This document shows positions 8,756 through 16,599 of a stretch of 64,000 nt of DNA, piece after piece. The stretch lies in NCBI GenBank assembly GCA_033795365.1, contig JARYGU010000009.1, forward strand, positions 62,001 through 126,000. The letters run 5' to 3'. Below the pieces are notes generated by a model. The model ran no database searches and was not told the origin of the DNA. It worked only from the letters and a program-made list of their open reading frames with translations. Position 1 is the stretch's first letter, and each line of letters opens with the position of its first letter. Made by a program: the position numbers and the translations under genes. Source of the stretch: JARYGU01 sp033795365. GTDB taxonomy: Bacteria; Pseudomonadota; Alphaproteobacteria; Rhizobiales; Rhizobiaceae.

Positions 8756-9439
8756 TCACGGAACGATCTTGTAGCCGCCGTTCTCTGTTACGAGAATCTC
8801 CGCATTGGAGGGGTCCCGCTCGATCTTCTGGCGCAGCCTGTAGACATGCGTTTCGAGCGTATGCGTCGTCACCCCGGAATTATAGCCCCAGACCTCTTCG
8901 AGCAGAACGTCTCGCGTCACCACCTTCTGGTCTGCACGATACAGATACCGGATGATCGCCGCTTCCTTCTCCGTCAGTCGGATCTTTTGGCCGTTTTCAA
9001 GCGTCAGCAGCTTCTGGCCCGGCTTGAAAGTGTAAGGCCCGACGGTAAAGGTGGCGTCTTCGCTGCTTTCGTGCTGTCGAAGCTGCGCCCGGATTCGTGC
9101 CAGCAGCACGGCGAAGCGGAACGGCTTTGTGACATAGTCGTTGGCGCCGGCCTCAAGCCCGAGGATCGTGTCGGAATCGGTGTCATGCCCGGTCAGCATG
9201 ATGATCGGCGCCTTGAACCCGCCCTTGCGCAGGAGCTTTACCGCCTCGCGCCCGTCCATGTCCGGCAGGCCGACATCCATGATCAGCAGATCGACCTGGG
9301 AACTGCGCGCGACATGGATGCCCTTGGTCGCCGTACTCTCCTGCAGGATCGAGAATTCCTCGTAGAGCGACAGCTGCTCGACAAGCGTCTCGCGCAGGTC
9401 GTTGTCGTCGTCAACAATGAGGATCGTTCTTGAAGTCAT
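8756..9439 (-). CDS. cenR: OmpR-family response regulator, CenR-like
   Basis: The 227-residue protein has a receiver domain (Asp10-Asp11 acid pocket, phosphoacceptor Asp55 in LLIMDVGLPDMDG, Thr in MLTGHD, Lys in VTKPF) and an OmpR-type winged helix (about 130-225, with HTLETHVYRLRQKIERDP). The sequence resembles Caulobacter CenR, an essential envelope regulator in alphaproteobacteria, so it probably controls cell-envelope genes. No histidine kinase is adjacent, which is usual for CenR. Start is ATG 9439. The 3' end runs into the cyclic-nucleotide-domain gene, suggesting one transcript. The family is certain; the CenR orthology is likely but inferred from similarity only. Confidence 0.85.
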   Translation of the reverse strand: MTSRTILIVDDDNDLRETLVEQLSLYEEFSILQESTATKGIHVARSSQVDLLIMDVGLPDMDGREAVKLLRKGGFKAPIIMLTGHDTDSDTILGLEAGANDYVTKPFRFAVLLARIRAQLRQHESSEDATFTVGPYTFKPGQKLLTLENGQKIRLTEKEAAIIRYLYRADQKVVTRDVLLEEVWGYNSGVTTHTLETHVYRLRQKIERDPSNAEILVTENGGYKIVP

Positions 9440-9541
9440 CCGCTATCTCTCGACATTCTTTCTGAAAATTAAGCCAAATTAGGCTTTTGGCAAGTGCGCT
9501 CACAGGTTATGCAACATTTCGCGACGGGGAAGAACCTATGA

Positions 9542-10129
9542 TTGCCTTCAATATCACGGGCAAAGCAAAAAGATGTGACCGGCATGCGAGGAAGATCGGG
9601 CGAAGCCAGGGGTAACAGGCACGAGATCCTTGTAAGGCATTTGCCCGGCAGAAGCCGGGCTATCGTGCAGATGGGGCCGCTGCGGATCAGAGCGGCGATC
9701 GGAAGGAACGGCACGACGGCCTTCAAGCGCGAGGGGGACGGAGCGACGCCGGTCGCGGCGATGCCTCTGCTGTACGGATTCCTGCGCGGGGAACGCGTGC
9801 ATTTCCTTCAGACTGCCTTGCCGCTGCGCCGAATCCGCCGGGGGATGCTCTGGTGCGATGATCCTCACCACGCCTGCTACAATCGCCTGGTCCGTATGCC
9901 GATTGCTTCCAGCCACGAGGAGATGATGCGCGAGGATGGCCTGTACGACATTTGCCTCGTGATGGACTGGAACATCACCTCGAGGTGCCGGAACAGAGGG
10001 TCAGCGATCTTCTTTCATCTCATTCGCCCGGGATACGAGCCGACTGCCGGCTGCGTTGCGGTAAGCCTCGGGGACATGAGGCGACTGATCCGTTTCATGA
10101 CGCGGGGCACCGTCGTTCGGGTAATTTGA
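9542..10129 (+). CDS. YkuD-like (L,D-transpeptidase family) protein
   Basis: The product of up to 195 residues belongs to the L,D-transpeptidase/YkuD superfamily (COG3786 type). Seen directly: GPLRIRAAIGRNGTTAFKREGDGATPVA near the N-terminus, where such proteins have the GK-G-TP-G substrate loop, and a C-terminal FFHLIRPGYEPTAGCVAVS, which carries the catalytic His and Cys of the H-x(n)-GC signature, but with Ala-Val where classical members have Arg. It may act on peptidoglycan or be a cytoplasmic relative, as no signal peptide is visible. The start is unsure: TTG 9542 has GGGGAAGA upstream, ATG 9584 gives 181 residues. It is divergent from cenR by about 100 bp. Confidence 0.75.
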   Translation: MPSISRAKQKDVTGMRGRSGEARGNRHEILVRHLPGRSRAIVQMGPLRIRAAIGRNGTTAFKREGDGATPVAAMPLLYGFLRGERVHFLQTALPLRRIRRGMLWCDDPHHACYNRLVRMPIASSHEEMMREDGLYDICLVMDWNITSRCRNRGSAIFFHLIRPGYEPTAGCVAVSLGDMRRLIRFMTRGTVVRVI

Positions 10130-10271
10130 GCAGCCGGCATGGAATAGCCGTCGATCATACCTATATCGGCAATGACCGGCGCTGCGGCTGCAAAGCGCTT
10201 CGGGAAATCCGGCTGTCGCCTCGCCGGATTCAATCACGCCATTCGATCACGTTCCAATCCGGAGATTCACC

Positions 10272-11102
10272 GTGAGCACTCAACCCAGCATCGCTTTCAA
10301 CGACGGAAACAGCATTCCTCAGGTCGGTCTCGGCGTGTGGCAGACGCCGAACGACGTCGCCGTAACCGCCGTCAGCGCAGCGCTCGCCGCCGGGTATCGA
10401 CATGTCGATACCGCCGCCATCTACGAGAACGAGGAAGGGACCGGCGAAGGCATTCGAAGGTCCGGTGTGGACCGCAAGGACATCTTTCTCACCACCAAGC
10501 TCTGGAATGACGATCAGGGCTTCGATTCGACGCTGCGAGCCTTCGACAAGAGCCTGAAACGTCTCGGCACGGATTATGTGGACCTGTACCTGATCCATTG
10601 GCCTTCGCCGCATCGCGGCAGCTATGTCGACACCTGGAAGGCGTTCGTGCGCCTGAAAGAAGAGGGTCGCGCCCGCTCGATCGGCGTCTCCAACTTCTAT
10701 CCCGAGCACCTGGAGCGCATCATCGGCGAAACAGGCGCTACGCCGGTCATCAACCAGATCGAGCTTCATCCCGATTTCCAGCAGAAGGCGGCGCGCGAGG
10801 CGCATGCAAAGCACGGCATCGTCACACAGTCCTGGAGCCCGCTCGGACAAGGCAAGCTCCTTGCCGATCCCGTCATCGGCACGATCGCCGAAAAACACGG
10901 CCGTACGCCCGCACAGACGATCATCCGCTGGCATATCGACAACGGCCTCGTCGTGATCCCGAAATCCGTTACGCCGTCGCGCATCGAGGAGAATTTCAAG
11001 GTCTTCGACTTCAAGCTCGATGCCGACGATCTTGCCGCGATCACCAAGCTCGACAACGCCGGTGCGCGCATCGGACCGGACCCGAAGACGGCGACGTTCT
11101 AA
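10272..11102 (+). CDS. Aldo/keto reductase (2,5-diketo-D-gluconate reductase type)
   Basis: This is a 276-residue NADPH-dependent oxidoreductase of the AKR5/DkgA group, reducing small aldehydes and ketones in the cytoplasm. The catalytic tetrad is visible: Asp46 and Tyr51 (HVDTAAIYENE), Lys76 (LTTKLW) and His109 (LIHWPSP). The NADPH-binding C-terminal motif VVIPKSVTPSRIEENFKVFD is intact. The start is GTG 10272, supported by GGAG at 10261-10264. It stands alone and ends at a strong bidirectional terminator shared with leuC. The natural substrate cannot be told from sequence. Confidence 0.92.
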   Translation: MSTQPSIAFNDGNSIPQVGLGVWQTPNDVAVTAVSAALAAGYRHVDTAAIYENEEGTGEGIRRSGVDRKDIFLTTKLWNDDQGFDSTLRAFDKSLKRLGTDYVDLYLIHWPSPHRGSYVDTWKAFVRLKEEGRARSIGVSNFYPEHLERIIGETGATPVINQIELHPDFQQKAAREAHAKHGIVTQSWSPLGQGKLLADPVIGTIAEKHGRTPAQTIIRWHIDNGLVVIPKSVTPSRIEENFKVFDFKLDADDLAAITKLDNAGARIGPDPKTATF

Positions 11103-11135
11103 ACGGCAGTTGCCGCAATCTTCCAAAGGAAAACA

Positions 11136-11160
11136 AAAAGGGCGGCCGCGGCCGCCCTTT
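11136..11160. terminator. Bidirectional terminator between the aldo/keto reductase gene and leuC
   Basis: GGGCGGCCGCGGCCGCCC is an 18-base perfect palindrome, flanked by AAAAA on the left and TTT on the right, so it reads as a terminator for both convergent genes. Confidence 0.8.
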
Positions 11161-11180
11161 CCATTCGATCAACCGATGGC

Positions 11181-12590
11181 TCAGTTCCACTCGCGGATGT
11201 CGACGAAATGGCCAGCAATCGCGGCGGCGGCGGCCATGGCCGGCGAAACGAGATGGGTGCGGCCCTTGAAGCCCTGTCGTCCCTCGAAGTTGCGGTTGGA
11301 CGTGGAAGCGCAACGCTCGCCCGGCTTCAGGCGATCGTCGTTCATGGCAAGGCACATCGAGCAGCCGGGCTCGCGCCAGTCGAAGCCGGCTTCCTTGAAT
11401 ATCCTGTCGAGGCCTTCGGCTTCGGCCTGTTCCTTGACGAGGCCGGAGCCCGGAACGATCATGGCGTTTACGGTCGAGGCCACCTTCCGGCCTTCCACCA
11501 CCTTCGCGACGGCGCGCAGATCCTCGATGCGGCCATTGGTGCAGGAGCCGATGAAGACCCGATCGATGGCGATGTCGGTCATCTTGGTGCCGGGCTTCAG
11601 GCCCATATAGTCGAGCGCCCGCCATTTGGAGGCACGCTTGGTCTCGTCCTCGATGTCGTCGGGGTTGGGGACGATGCCCTGAACGGAAACGACGTCCTCA
11701 GGCGAGGAGCCCCAGGATACGATCGGCGGCAGATTTGCCGCATCCAGCACCACGACGCGGTCGAAATGCGCGCCTTCGTCCGTATGCAGCGTCTTCCAAT
11801 AGTCGAGTGCCATGTCCCATGCGGTGCCCTTCGGCGCGCGCGGCTTGTCCTTGATATAGGCGAAGGTCGTTTCGTCCGGGGCGATGAGGCCTGCCCGCGC
11901 ACCACCTTCGATCGTCATGTTGCAGATCGTCATGCGACCTTCCATAGACAGCGATCGGATCGCCTCGCCGGCGAATTCGATGACGTGTCCGGTCCCTCCG
12001 GCCGTGCCGATCTCGCCGATGATGGCAAGGATGATGTCCTTTGCGGTGACGCCTTCCGGCAGCCGGCCGTCGACGCGCACCAGCATGTTCTTCGCCTTCT
12101 TCTGGATTAGCGTCTGCGTGGCAAGCACATGCTCGACCTCGGAGGTGCCGATACCATGCGCGAGCGCACCGAAGGCGCCATGCGTCGAGGTGTGGCTGTC
12201 GCCGCAGACGATGGTCATTCCTGGCAGGGTGAAGCCTTGCTCCGGGCCGACGATGTGCACGATGCCCTGGCGCTTGTCCTTTTCCGAATAGTATTCAACG
12301 CCGAAATCGGCGGCGTTCTTGGCCAGCGCCTCCACCTGGATGCGGCTTTCCTCGTTCTTTATGCCCTGGTGGCGATCGGGCGAGGTCGGAACATTGTGGT
12401 CGACGACGGCGAGCGTCTTCTGCGGCGCGCGCACCGTACGGCCGGTCATGCGCAGGCCCTCGAAGGCCTGCGGCGACGTCACTTCGTGAACGAGGTGACG
12501 GTCGATGTAAAGAAGACAGGTGCCGTCATCCTGCTGGTTGACAATATGATCGTCGAAGATCTTGTCATAGAGAGTACGGGGTGCGCTCAT
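11181..12590 (-). CDS. leuC: 3-isopropylmalate dehydratase large subunit
   Basis: LeuC with LeuD isomerises 2-isopropylmalate to 3-isopropylmalate in leucine biosynthesis. The 469-residue product has all aconitase-superfamily marks: DHNVPTS, CGDSHTSTHGAFGA, and the three [4Fe-4S] cysteine ligands in FIGSCTNGR and in GCSMCLAMN near residues 410-415. Length is normal. The ATG at 12590 is the natural start (MSAPRTLYDKIFDDHIV). leuD is not in this window, as is common in rhizobia where leuC and leuD lie apart. The gene ends against the shared terminator at 11136. Confidence 0.96.
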   Translation of the reverse strand: MSAPRTLYDKIFDDHIVNQQDDGTCLLYIDRHLVHEVTSPQAFEGLRMTGRTVRAPQKTLAVVDHNVPTSPDRHQGIKNEESRIQVEALAKNAADFGVEYYSEKDKRQGIVHIVGPEQGFTLPGMTIVCGDSHTSTHGAFGALAHGIGTSEVEHVLATQTLIQKKAKNMLVRVDGRLPEGVTAKDIILAIIGEIGTAGGTGHVIEFAGEAIRSLSMEGRMTICNMTIEGGARAGLIAPDETTFAYIKDKPRAPKGTAWDMALDYWKTLHTDEGAHFDRVVVLDAANLPPIVSWGSSPEDVVSVQGIVPNPDDIEDETKRASKWRALDYMGLKPGTKMTDIAIDRVFIGSCTNGRIEDLRAVAKVVEGRKVASTVNAMIVPGSGLVKEQAEAEGLDRIFKEAGFDWREPGCSMCLAMNDDRLKPGERCASTSNRNFEGRQGFKGRTHLVSPAMAAAAAIAGHFVDIREWN

Positions 12591-12898
12591 GGCTCTTCAT
12601 CCGTTCTGAAATGCTGAATATGGGAAATGTGCAGCTGCAAGCTGCGAAGGACCTGAACGATCAGGATAGGCGGCTGTTGAGCGCCCCGGATACGCGCGCA
12701 AAGAAACGTGCCGGCAGGCGCTTATGGTCCTGCAGCACGACTATGTGCGTACCAATGCATCCGAACTTGGATTCCATGCGCGGGGATATAGCAGTTTTGT
12801 GAATTGCCGGCAATATCGCTCCGGCTTTGTCATCGCCGCCTGAGCTTGCGGCCGGCAAGATGCGGATGCAAGCTCGATTCCGCTTGGCATGGAAAGCA
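12591..12898. other. Non-coding stretch upstream of leuC
   Basis: This gap between the leuC start and the rplS terminator holds no recognisable gene. A minus-strand reading frame of 92 codons crosses it, but it has no good ribosome site, no known motif and overlaps the rplS terminator. I looked for a leucine-rich leader peptide upstream of leuC and did not find one. It presumably contains the leuC promoter, which I cannot place. Confidence 0.5.
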
Positions 12899-12930
12899 GA
12901 AAGCCACCGAGGATGCCCCCGGCGGCTTTC
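12899..12930 (-). terminator. Terminator-like hairpin after rplS
   Basis: GAAAGCC (12899-12905) pairs with GGCTTTC (12924-12930), extended inward by a CCG/CGG helix after one mismatch. On the minus strand it lies about 27 bp after the rplS stop and is followed by TCTGCTTTCC, a weak T-run. Confidence 0.6.
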
Positions 12931-12956
12931 CGCATGCACCTGATTTGGTAAGATGC

Positions 12957-13493
12957 TTATTCGGCGGCAGCTTCCGATGCCTTCGCCGCCTCTTCGGCGG
13001 CCTTGGCTTCTGCGGCTTCCGCTGCTGCCTTCTCGGCAGCGAGCGCCTGGGCTGCTGCAACCTTCTCGGCTTCCAGGCGTGCCTTTTCCTCGGCGACGGC
13101 CTGACGTTCCGCGTCGTTCAGCTTGCGGGCGCGCGTGCCGGTGTTCTCGACGATGCGAGCGGACTTGCCGCGACGGTCGCGCAGGTAGTAGAGCTTGGCG
13201 CGGCGAACCTTACCGCGGCGAACGACGTCCACGCTCTCCACCAGCGGAGAGTAAACGGGGAAAACGCGTTCGACGCCTTCGCCGTAGGAGATCTTGCGGA
13301 CGGTGAAGCTTTCGTTGATGCCGCCGCCGGAGCGGGCGATGCAGACACCTTCATAGGCCTGGACGCGGGTACGGGTGCCTTCCGTCACGCGGACGTTGAC
13401 GCGGACGGTGTCGCCGGCGGAAAATTCCGGGAGAGTGCGCTTCGCGGCGATCTTAGCGGCCTGTTCGGCCTCGAGCTGCTGGATGATGTTCAT
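12957..13493 (-). CDS. rplS: 50S ribosomal protein L19
   Basis: L19 sits at the 30S-50S interface. The first 120 residues are canonical (MNIIQQLEAEQ, FSAGDTVRVNVRV, GVERVFPVYSPLVESVDVVRRGKVRRAKLYYLRDRRGKSARI). The protein has 178 residues, against about 115 in E. coli, because of a 55-residue Ala/Glu/Lys-rich C-terminal tail that should form a long charged helix; such tails are common in Rhizobiales L19. In many bacteria rplS directly follows trmD, but here a plus-strand exporter gene separates them, so rplS must have its own promoter in 13494-13790. Confidence 0.96.
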   Translation of the reverse strand: MNIIQQLEAEQAAKIAAKRTLPEFSAGDTVRVNVRVTEGTRTRVQAYEGVCIARSGGGINESFTVRKISYGEGVERVFPVYSPLVESVDVVRRGKVRRAKLYYLRDRRGKSARIVENTGTRARKLNDAERQAVAEEKARLEAEKVAAAQALAAEKAAAEAAEAKAAEEAAKASEAAAE

Positions 13494-13790
13494 CGGTTTA
13501 ACCTTTACGTTCTTCTGAAACAGCCAGAGCGCTCGACAGTTGCCTTTTGGCCGGGGCCTCCAGGATTTCGTCCCTCAGGGACGGGAGCGGATTTGCATGT
13601 TCTTTGTTGCTGGTCGGCGGGATATCCCAAATCCGGGTGGGCCAATACACCAAACGATAGGCTTTGTCATCCCTCGTTCAAAGAGAAAACGACCTGCATA
13701 TGCCGAAATATGGGCTTGCCGACGATTTATGCAACAGCTATCTGCCCGATCGGGAGAGAACCGGCGCCAATCCGCCGGTCGGGAGGATCG

Positions 13791-14537
13791 ATGTCGATAG
13801 CAGAGGCCGCCTTGCTGTTCACAGCAGGCTTTCTGTCTGGTGTGGTGAACGCGATCGCGGGCGGAGGCACTTTCCTGACCTTCGGCGCCATGACGCTGAC
13901 AGGCTTGCCGCCGATTGTCGCCAACGCCACTTCCTCCATCACGCAGTTTCCCGGCTACGTGACTTCGGCCGTGGCCTATGCCCGGGAAATCCGGCAGGAT
14001 TGGCGGGAGGCGGCACTTCTGGGCGTGATCTCCTTGGTCGGCGGCCTTGCCGGCGCGCTGATCCTGCTTTCCCTCTCGAATCCATCCTTCCGGGCGCTGG
14101 TGCCGTGGCTGCTGCTTGCGGCAACCGCAATCTTCGCGGTCGGCCCGCTGCTGCGGCCGAAATCGCTGAGCCCCGAAAAACCGATCTCTCCGCTCGGCCT
14201 TCTCGGCCAGTTCGTCACGGCGATCTATGGCGGCTTCTTCGGCGCCGGCATGGGCATCATGACGCTGGCGGTGCTCGGGCTGACGAAGGGCGGAGACTAT
14301 CATCGCCTGAACGCGCTGAAGAATTTCGCCGCCGTGGTCATCGCGGCGATGGCAATCGTCGTGTTCACGACCGGCAACGTCGTGGGATGGTCGGAGGCGG
14401 CGATCATGATTCCTGCCGCCGCGATCGGCGGCTATTTCGGCGTCTGGACCGCGCGCCGCGTTCCGCAGTCCGTCGTGCGGGCCCTCGTCATCGCGGTGGG
14501 GCTGGTGCTGACCGCCTATTACTTCCTGACCGGTTGA
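13791..14537 (+). CDS. TauE/SafE-family sulfite/anion exporter-like membrane protein
   Basis: This is a 248-residue inner-membrane protein of the TauE/SafE (DUF81) family, which exports sulfite, sulfoacetate or similar organosulfur anions; the substrate here is unknown. About eight hydrophobic segments are visible in two repeats, each opening with the family-type Gly-rich loop (GVVNAIAGGGTFLTF near residue 18 and GGFFGAGMGIMTLA in the middle). The start is ATG 13791 with GGGAGG at 13781-13786, although the frame is open far upstream. It is a single plus-strand gene set into the minus-strand trmD/rplS neighbourhood, and its last 19 bases overlap the 3' end of trmD. Confidence 0.88.
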   Translation: MSIAEAALLFTAGFLSGVVNAIAGGGTFLTFGAMTLTGLPPIVANATSSITQFPGYVTSAVAYAREIRQDWREAALLGVISLVGGLAGALILLSLSNPSFRALVPWLLLAATAIFAVGPLLRPKSLSPEKPISPLGLLGQFVTAIYGGFFGAGMGIMTLAVLGLTKGGDYHRLNALKNFAAVVIAAMAIVVFTTGNVVGWSEAAIMIPAAAIGGYFGVWTARRVPQSVVRALVIAVGLVLTAYYFLTG

Positions 14538-15214
14538 GGCGGCAGGAGATCGGGCCGGCGCTCCTCCGTCAGGCGCCGTGCCTCGGATTGCCGCCACTTT
14601 TCGATTTCGCCGTGATGGCCAGAGGAGAGAACGGCCGGGATTTCCCGGCCTTCCCAGACCTGCGGTCGCGTATATTGCGGATGCTCGAGCAGCCCGCCCT
14701 CGAAGCTTTCGTGGATGCCGGAGAGTGCATTCCCCATGACGCCGGGCAGAACGCGAACGATGGCATCGAGCAGGATCATCGCCGCCGGCTCGCCGCCGGA
14801 CAGGATATAATCCCCGATGGAAACTTCCTCCAATGCCCTGGCATCTATGACACGCTGGTCGATACCCTCGAAACGGCCGCAGACGACGATCGCGCCGCTG
14901 CCGGCGGCAAGCTCCCGCACGCGCACCTGGGTTAGCGGCCTTCCGCGCGGGCTCATCAGCAGCCTTGGCCGACCGTCCTTCGCCGCAACATGGTCGATGG
15001 CACGGCCCAGCACGTCTGGGCGCAGCACCATGCCCGCACCGCCGCCGGCGGGCGTGTCGTCAACCGTGCGATGTTTGTCCGTCGCAAAGTCGCGTATCTG
15101 TATCGTTTCAAGCGCCCAGTCACCGCGCGAAAGCGCCTTTCCGGATAGGGATTGCCCGAGGAAGCCCGGAAACATTTCCGGATAAAGCGTCAGGACCGTC
15201 GCGCGGAAGGGCAC
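14519..15214 (-). CDS. trmD: tRNA (guanine-N1)-methyltransferase TrmD
   Basis: TrmD makes m1G37 in tRNAs and prevents frameshifting. The product (231 residues from GTG 15214) has the SPOUT knot marks: LTLYPEMFPG, the TPAGGGAGMVLRPDV loop, LLMSPRG, CGRFEGIDQRV, and IGDYILSGGEPAA. I prefer GTG 15214 because GGAGAG lies 7 bases before it and it follows the rimM stop by one base; ATG 15226 would overlap rimM by 11 bp and has no good ribosome site. It is the last gene of the ffh-rpsP-rimM-trmD series, and its 3' end overlaps the convergent TauE/SafE gene. Confidence 0.94.
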   Translation of the reverse strand: MPFRATVLTLYPEMFPGFLGQSLSGKALSRGDWALETIQIRDFATDKHRTVDDTPAGGGAGMVLRPDVLGRAIDHVAAKDGRPRLLMSPRGRPLTQVRVRELAAGSGAIVVCGRFEGIDQRVIDARALEEVSIGDYILSGGEPAAMILLDAIVRVLPGVMGNALSGIHESFEGGLLEHPQYTRPQVWEGREIPAVLSSGHHGEIEKWRQSEARRLTEERRPDLLPPQPVRK

Positions 15215-15215
15215 G

Positions 15216-15788
15216 TCACTCTCCATCCGGGGAGGGGTCGCGATACTTGCCGCTCAGCGCGTCGTCGTCGCCGTCATCGATGCCGGCGGCGACGGGATCG
15301 ATGAGCAGCCGGCCGGCTTCGAAATCGATCTCGAGAACGGCGGCCTCGGAGAAGGGGATCAAAACCGGTCGCTTGCCCGGTCCCTTCAGTTCCAAAAGAT
15401 CGCCCGCGCCGAAATCGAAGATTCCGGTAACCTTGCCGTGGCTGCGGCCCATGGTGTCTACCGCCTCCAGTCCCTCCAGATCGGCATAATAGAACTCGTC
15501 CTCGTCCAGCTCCCCGTCGGGAAGATTGTCCCGTTCGATGAAGAGGTCGAGCCCGTTCAGCGCTTCGGCCGCGTTGCGGTCGTTGACGCCGCGGAAGCGG
15601 ACAATCGCCATGTTCTTGGCCTCGCGGATCTCGAGCACCTCGAAGGACCGGCCATCCTCGCTGTGGAGCATGCCGTAGTCGCCGAGCGATACCGGATCAA
15701 CCGTATAGGCCCTGACGCGAACCTCGCCGCGCAGCCCCTGTGCGCCGCCGATCGTTCCCATTAGCACGGGATTTTGGAGTTTGCTCAT
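15216..15788 (-). CDS. rimM: Ribosome maturation factor RimM
   Basis: RimM binds S19 and helps to mature the 30S head. The 190-residue product has the N-terminal RimM barrel (LMGTIGGAQGLRGEVRVRAYT) and the PRC-barrel with DEDEFYYADLEGLEAVD and VLIPFSEAAVLEIDFEAGRLLID. It ends in an acidic tail. The start is ATG 15788 (MSKLQNP); eight in-frame codons upstream from a TTG are less likely. It is followed at once by trmD and separated from rpsP by a terminator-like hairpin. Confidence 0.94.
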   Translation of the reverse strand: MSKLQNPVLMGTIGGAQGLRGEVRVRAYTVDPVSLGDYGMLHSEDGRSFEVLEIREAKNMAIVRFRGVNDRNAAEALNGLDLFIERDNLPDGELDEDEFYYADLEGLEAVDTMGRSHGKVTGIFDFGAGDLLELKGPGKRPVLIPFSEAAVLEIDFEAGRLLIDPVAAGIDDGDDDALSGKYRDPSPDGE

Positions 15789-15810
15789 CGTTGCTTTCCG
15801 CGAATTCCTC

Positions 15811-15839
15811 AAAAAAAACGGGCGGCATGACGCCGCCCG
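15811..15839 (-). terminator. Intrinsic terminator/attenuator between rpsP and rimM
   Basis: On the minus strand CGGGCGGC pairs with GCCGCCCG around a 5-base loop and is followed by eight Ts (AAAAAAAA at 15811-15818 on the plus strand). It lies 27 bp after the rpsP stop and 23 bp before the rimM start, so it can stop or reduce transcription inside the operon. Confidence 0.85.
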
Positions 15840-15865
15840 CTTTCAATAGCCCGTCTGCCTGAAAC

Positions 15866-16228
15866 TTATTCGGCAGCGGCAGCAGCGGCGTCTTCTTCCT
15901 TCTGCTTCTTCTCGGCGATACGCTCAAGAGCCTTCTTGCCGGGCTTTGCCTTTTCCGGGTTGTTGCGGGCTTCGCGCTTGGCAATGCCGGCCTCGTCGAG
16001 GAAGCGCAGGACGCGGTCGGTCGGCTGAGCGCCCTTGGCGAGCCATTCCTGGATGCGGTCCGCGTCGAGCTGGATGCGCTTTTCGTCATCCTTGCCCAGC
16101 ATCGGGTTCCAGGAGCCGAGCTTTTCCAGGAAGCGGCCGTCGCGCGGCGAGCGAGCGTCGGCAACGACGATCTGGTAGTACGGGCGCTTCTTGGAGCCGC
16201 CGCGGGCAAGACGAATTTTCAGTGCCAT
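15866..16228 (-). CDS. rpsP: 30S ribosomal protein S16
   Basis: S16 is an early assembly protein of the 30S subunit. The N-terminal 80 residues are canonical (MALKIRLARGGSKKRPYYQIVVADARSPRDGR is the family signature region, and LGSWNPML follows). The 120-residue length exceeds the E. coli protein because of a Lys/Ala/Glu-rich tail, normal for alphaproteobacteria. It follows the chorismate mutase gene by 37 bp, and a strong hairpin lies after it, so it may be made in excess over rimM-trmD. Confidence 0.96.
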   Translation of the reverse strand: MALKIRLARGGSKKRPYYQIVVADARSPRDGRFLEKLGSWNPMLGKDDEKRIQLDADRIQEWLAKGAQPTDRVLRFLDEAGIAKREARNNPEKAKPGKKALERIAEKKQKEEDAAAAAAE

Positions 16229-16265
16229 TTCAATTCTCCTTCAAAGGCGTTTCTGACCGCTTCGT

Positions 16266-16586
16266 TCAAGCGGTATGCTGATTGCCGCCATTATAGCCGG
16301 CGGCGATTGCTTCATGATGCCGGATCACTTCGCGGATGATGAAGTTCAGGAACTTCTCTGCGAAATCCGGGTCCAGATTGGCGTCCTTCGCCAGGCGGCG
16401 AAGACGTTCGATCTGGTATTCCTCGCGCGCCGGATCGGCCGGCGGCAAATCGTGGGTGGCTTTGAGCACGCCGACTTCCTTGGTGCAGCGGAAACGCTCG
16501 GCAAGCAGGTGCACGAGCGCGGCGTCGATGTTGTCGATCGACTGGCGGTAGTTGGCCAGCCTCTCCTTGACTGCAGGATCGATCAT
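16266..16586 (-). CDS. Chorismate mutase (AroQ fold, monofunctional)
   Basis: It converts chorismate to prephenate for Phe/Tyr synthesis. The 106-residue all-helical product has the AroQ pattern: RQSIDNIDAALVHLLAERFRCTKEVGVLKA (conserved Arg, Asp and the Arg/Lys of the active site), PAREEYQIERLRRLA, and FLNFIIREVIRHHE. There is no signal peptide and no fused prephenate dehydratase. It lies between ffh (13 bp upstream) and rpsP (37 bp downstream), an arrangement found in Rhizobiales; the link to translation genes is one of position only. Confidence 0.9.
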   Translation of the reverse strand: MIDPAVKERLANYRQSIDNIDAALVHLLAERFRCTKEVGVLKATHDLPPADPAREEYQIERLRRLAKDANLDPDFAEKFLNFIIREVIRHHEAIAAGYNGGNQHTA

Positions 16587-16599
16587 CGGGTGTCAGACC

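Noticed and set aside
9538..9615. 25-codon frame from ATG 9538 before the YkuD-like gene, possible leader peptide
   Set aside because: The ribosome site is shared with the TTG start in another frame, and nothing indicates regulation.
12661..12939. 92-codon minus-strand frame upstream of leuC, possible leader peptide
   Set aside because: It has no run of Leu codons, no attenuator structure and no ribosome site, and it overlaps the rplS terminator.
12804..13790. Long N-terminal extension of the TauE/SafE frame
   Set aside because: It runs antisense to rplS; the real start at 13791 has a strong ribosome site and the first membrane segment follows at once.
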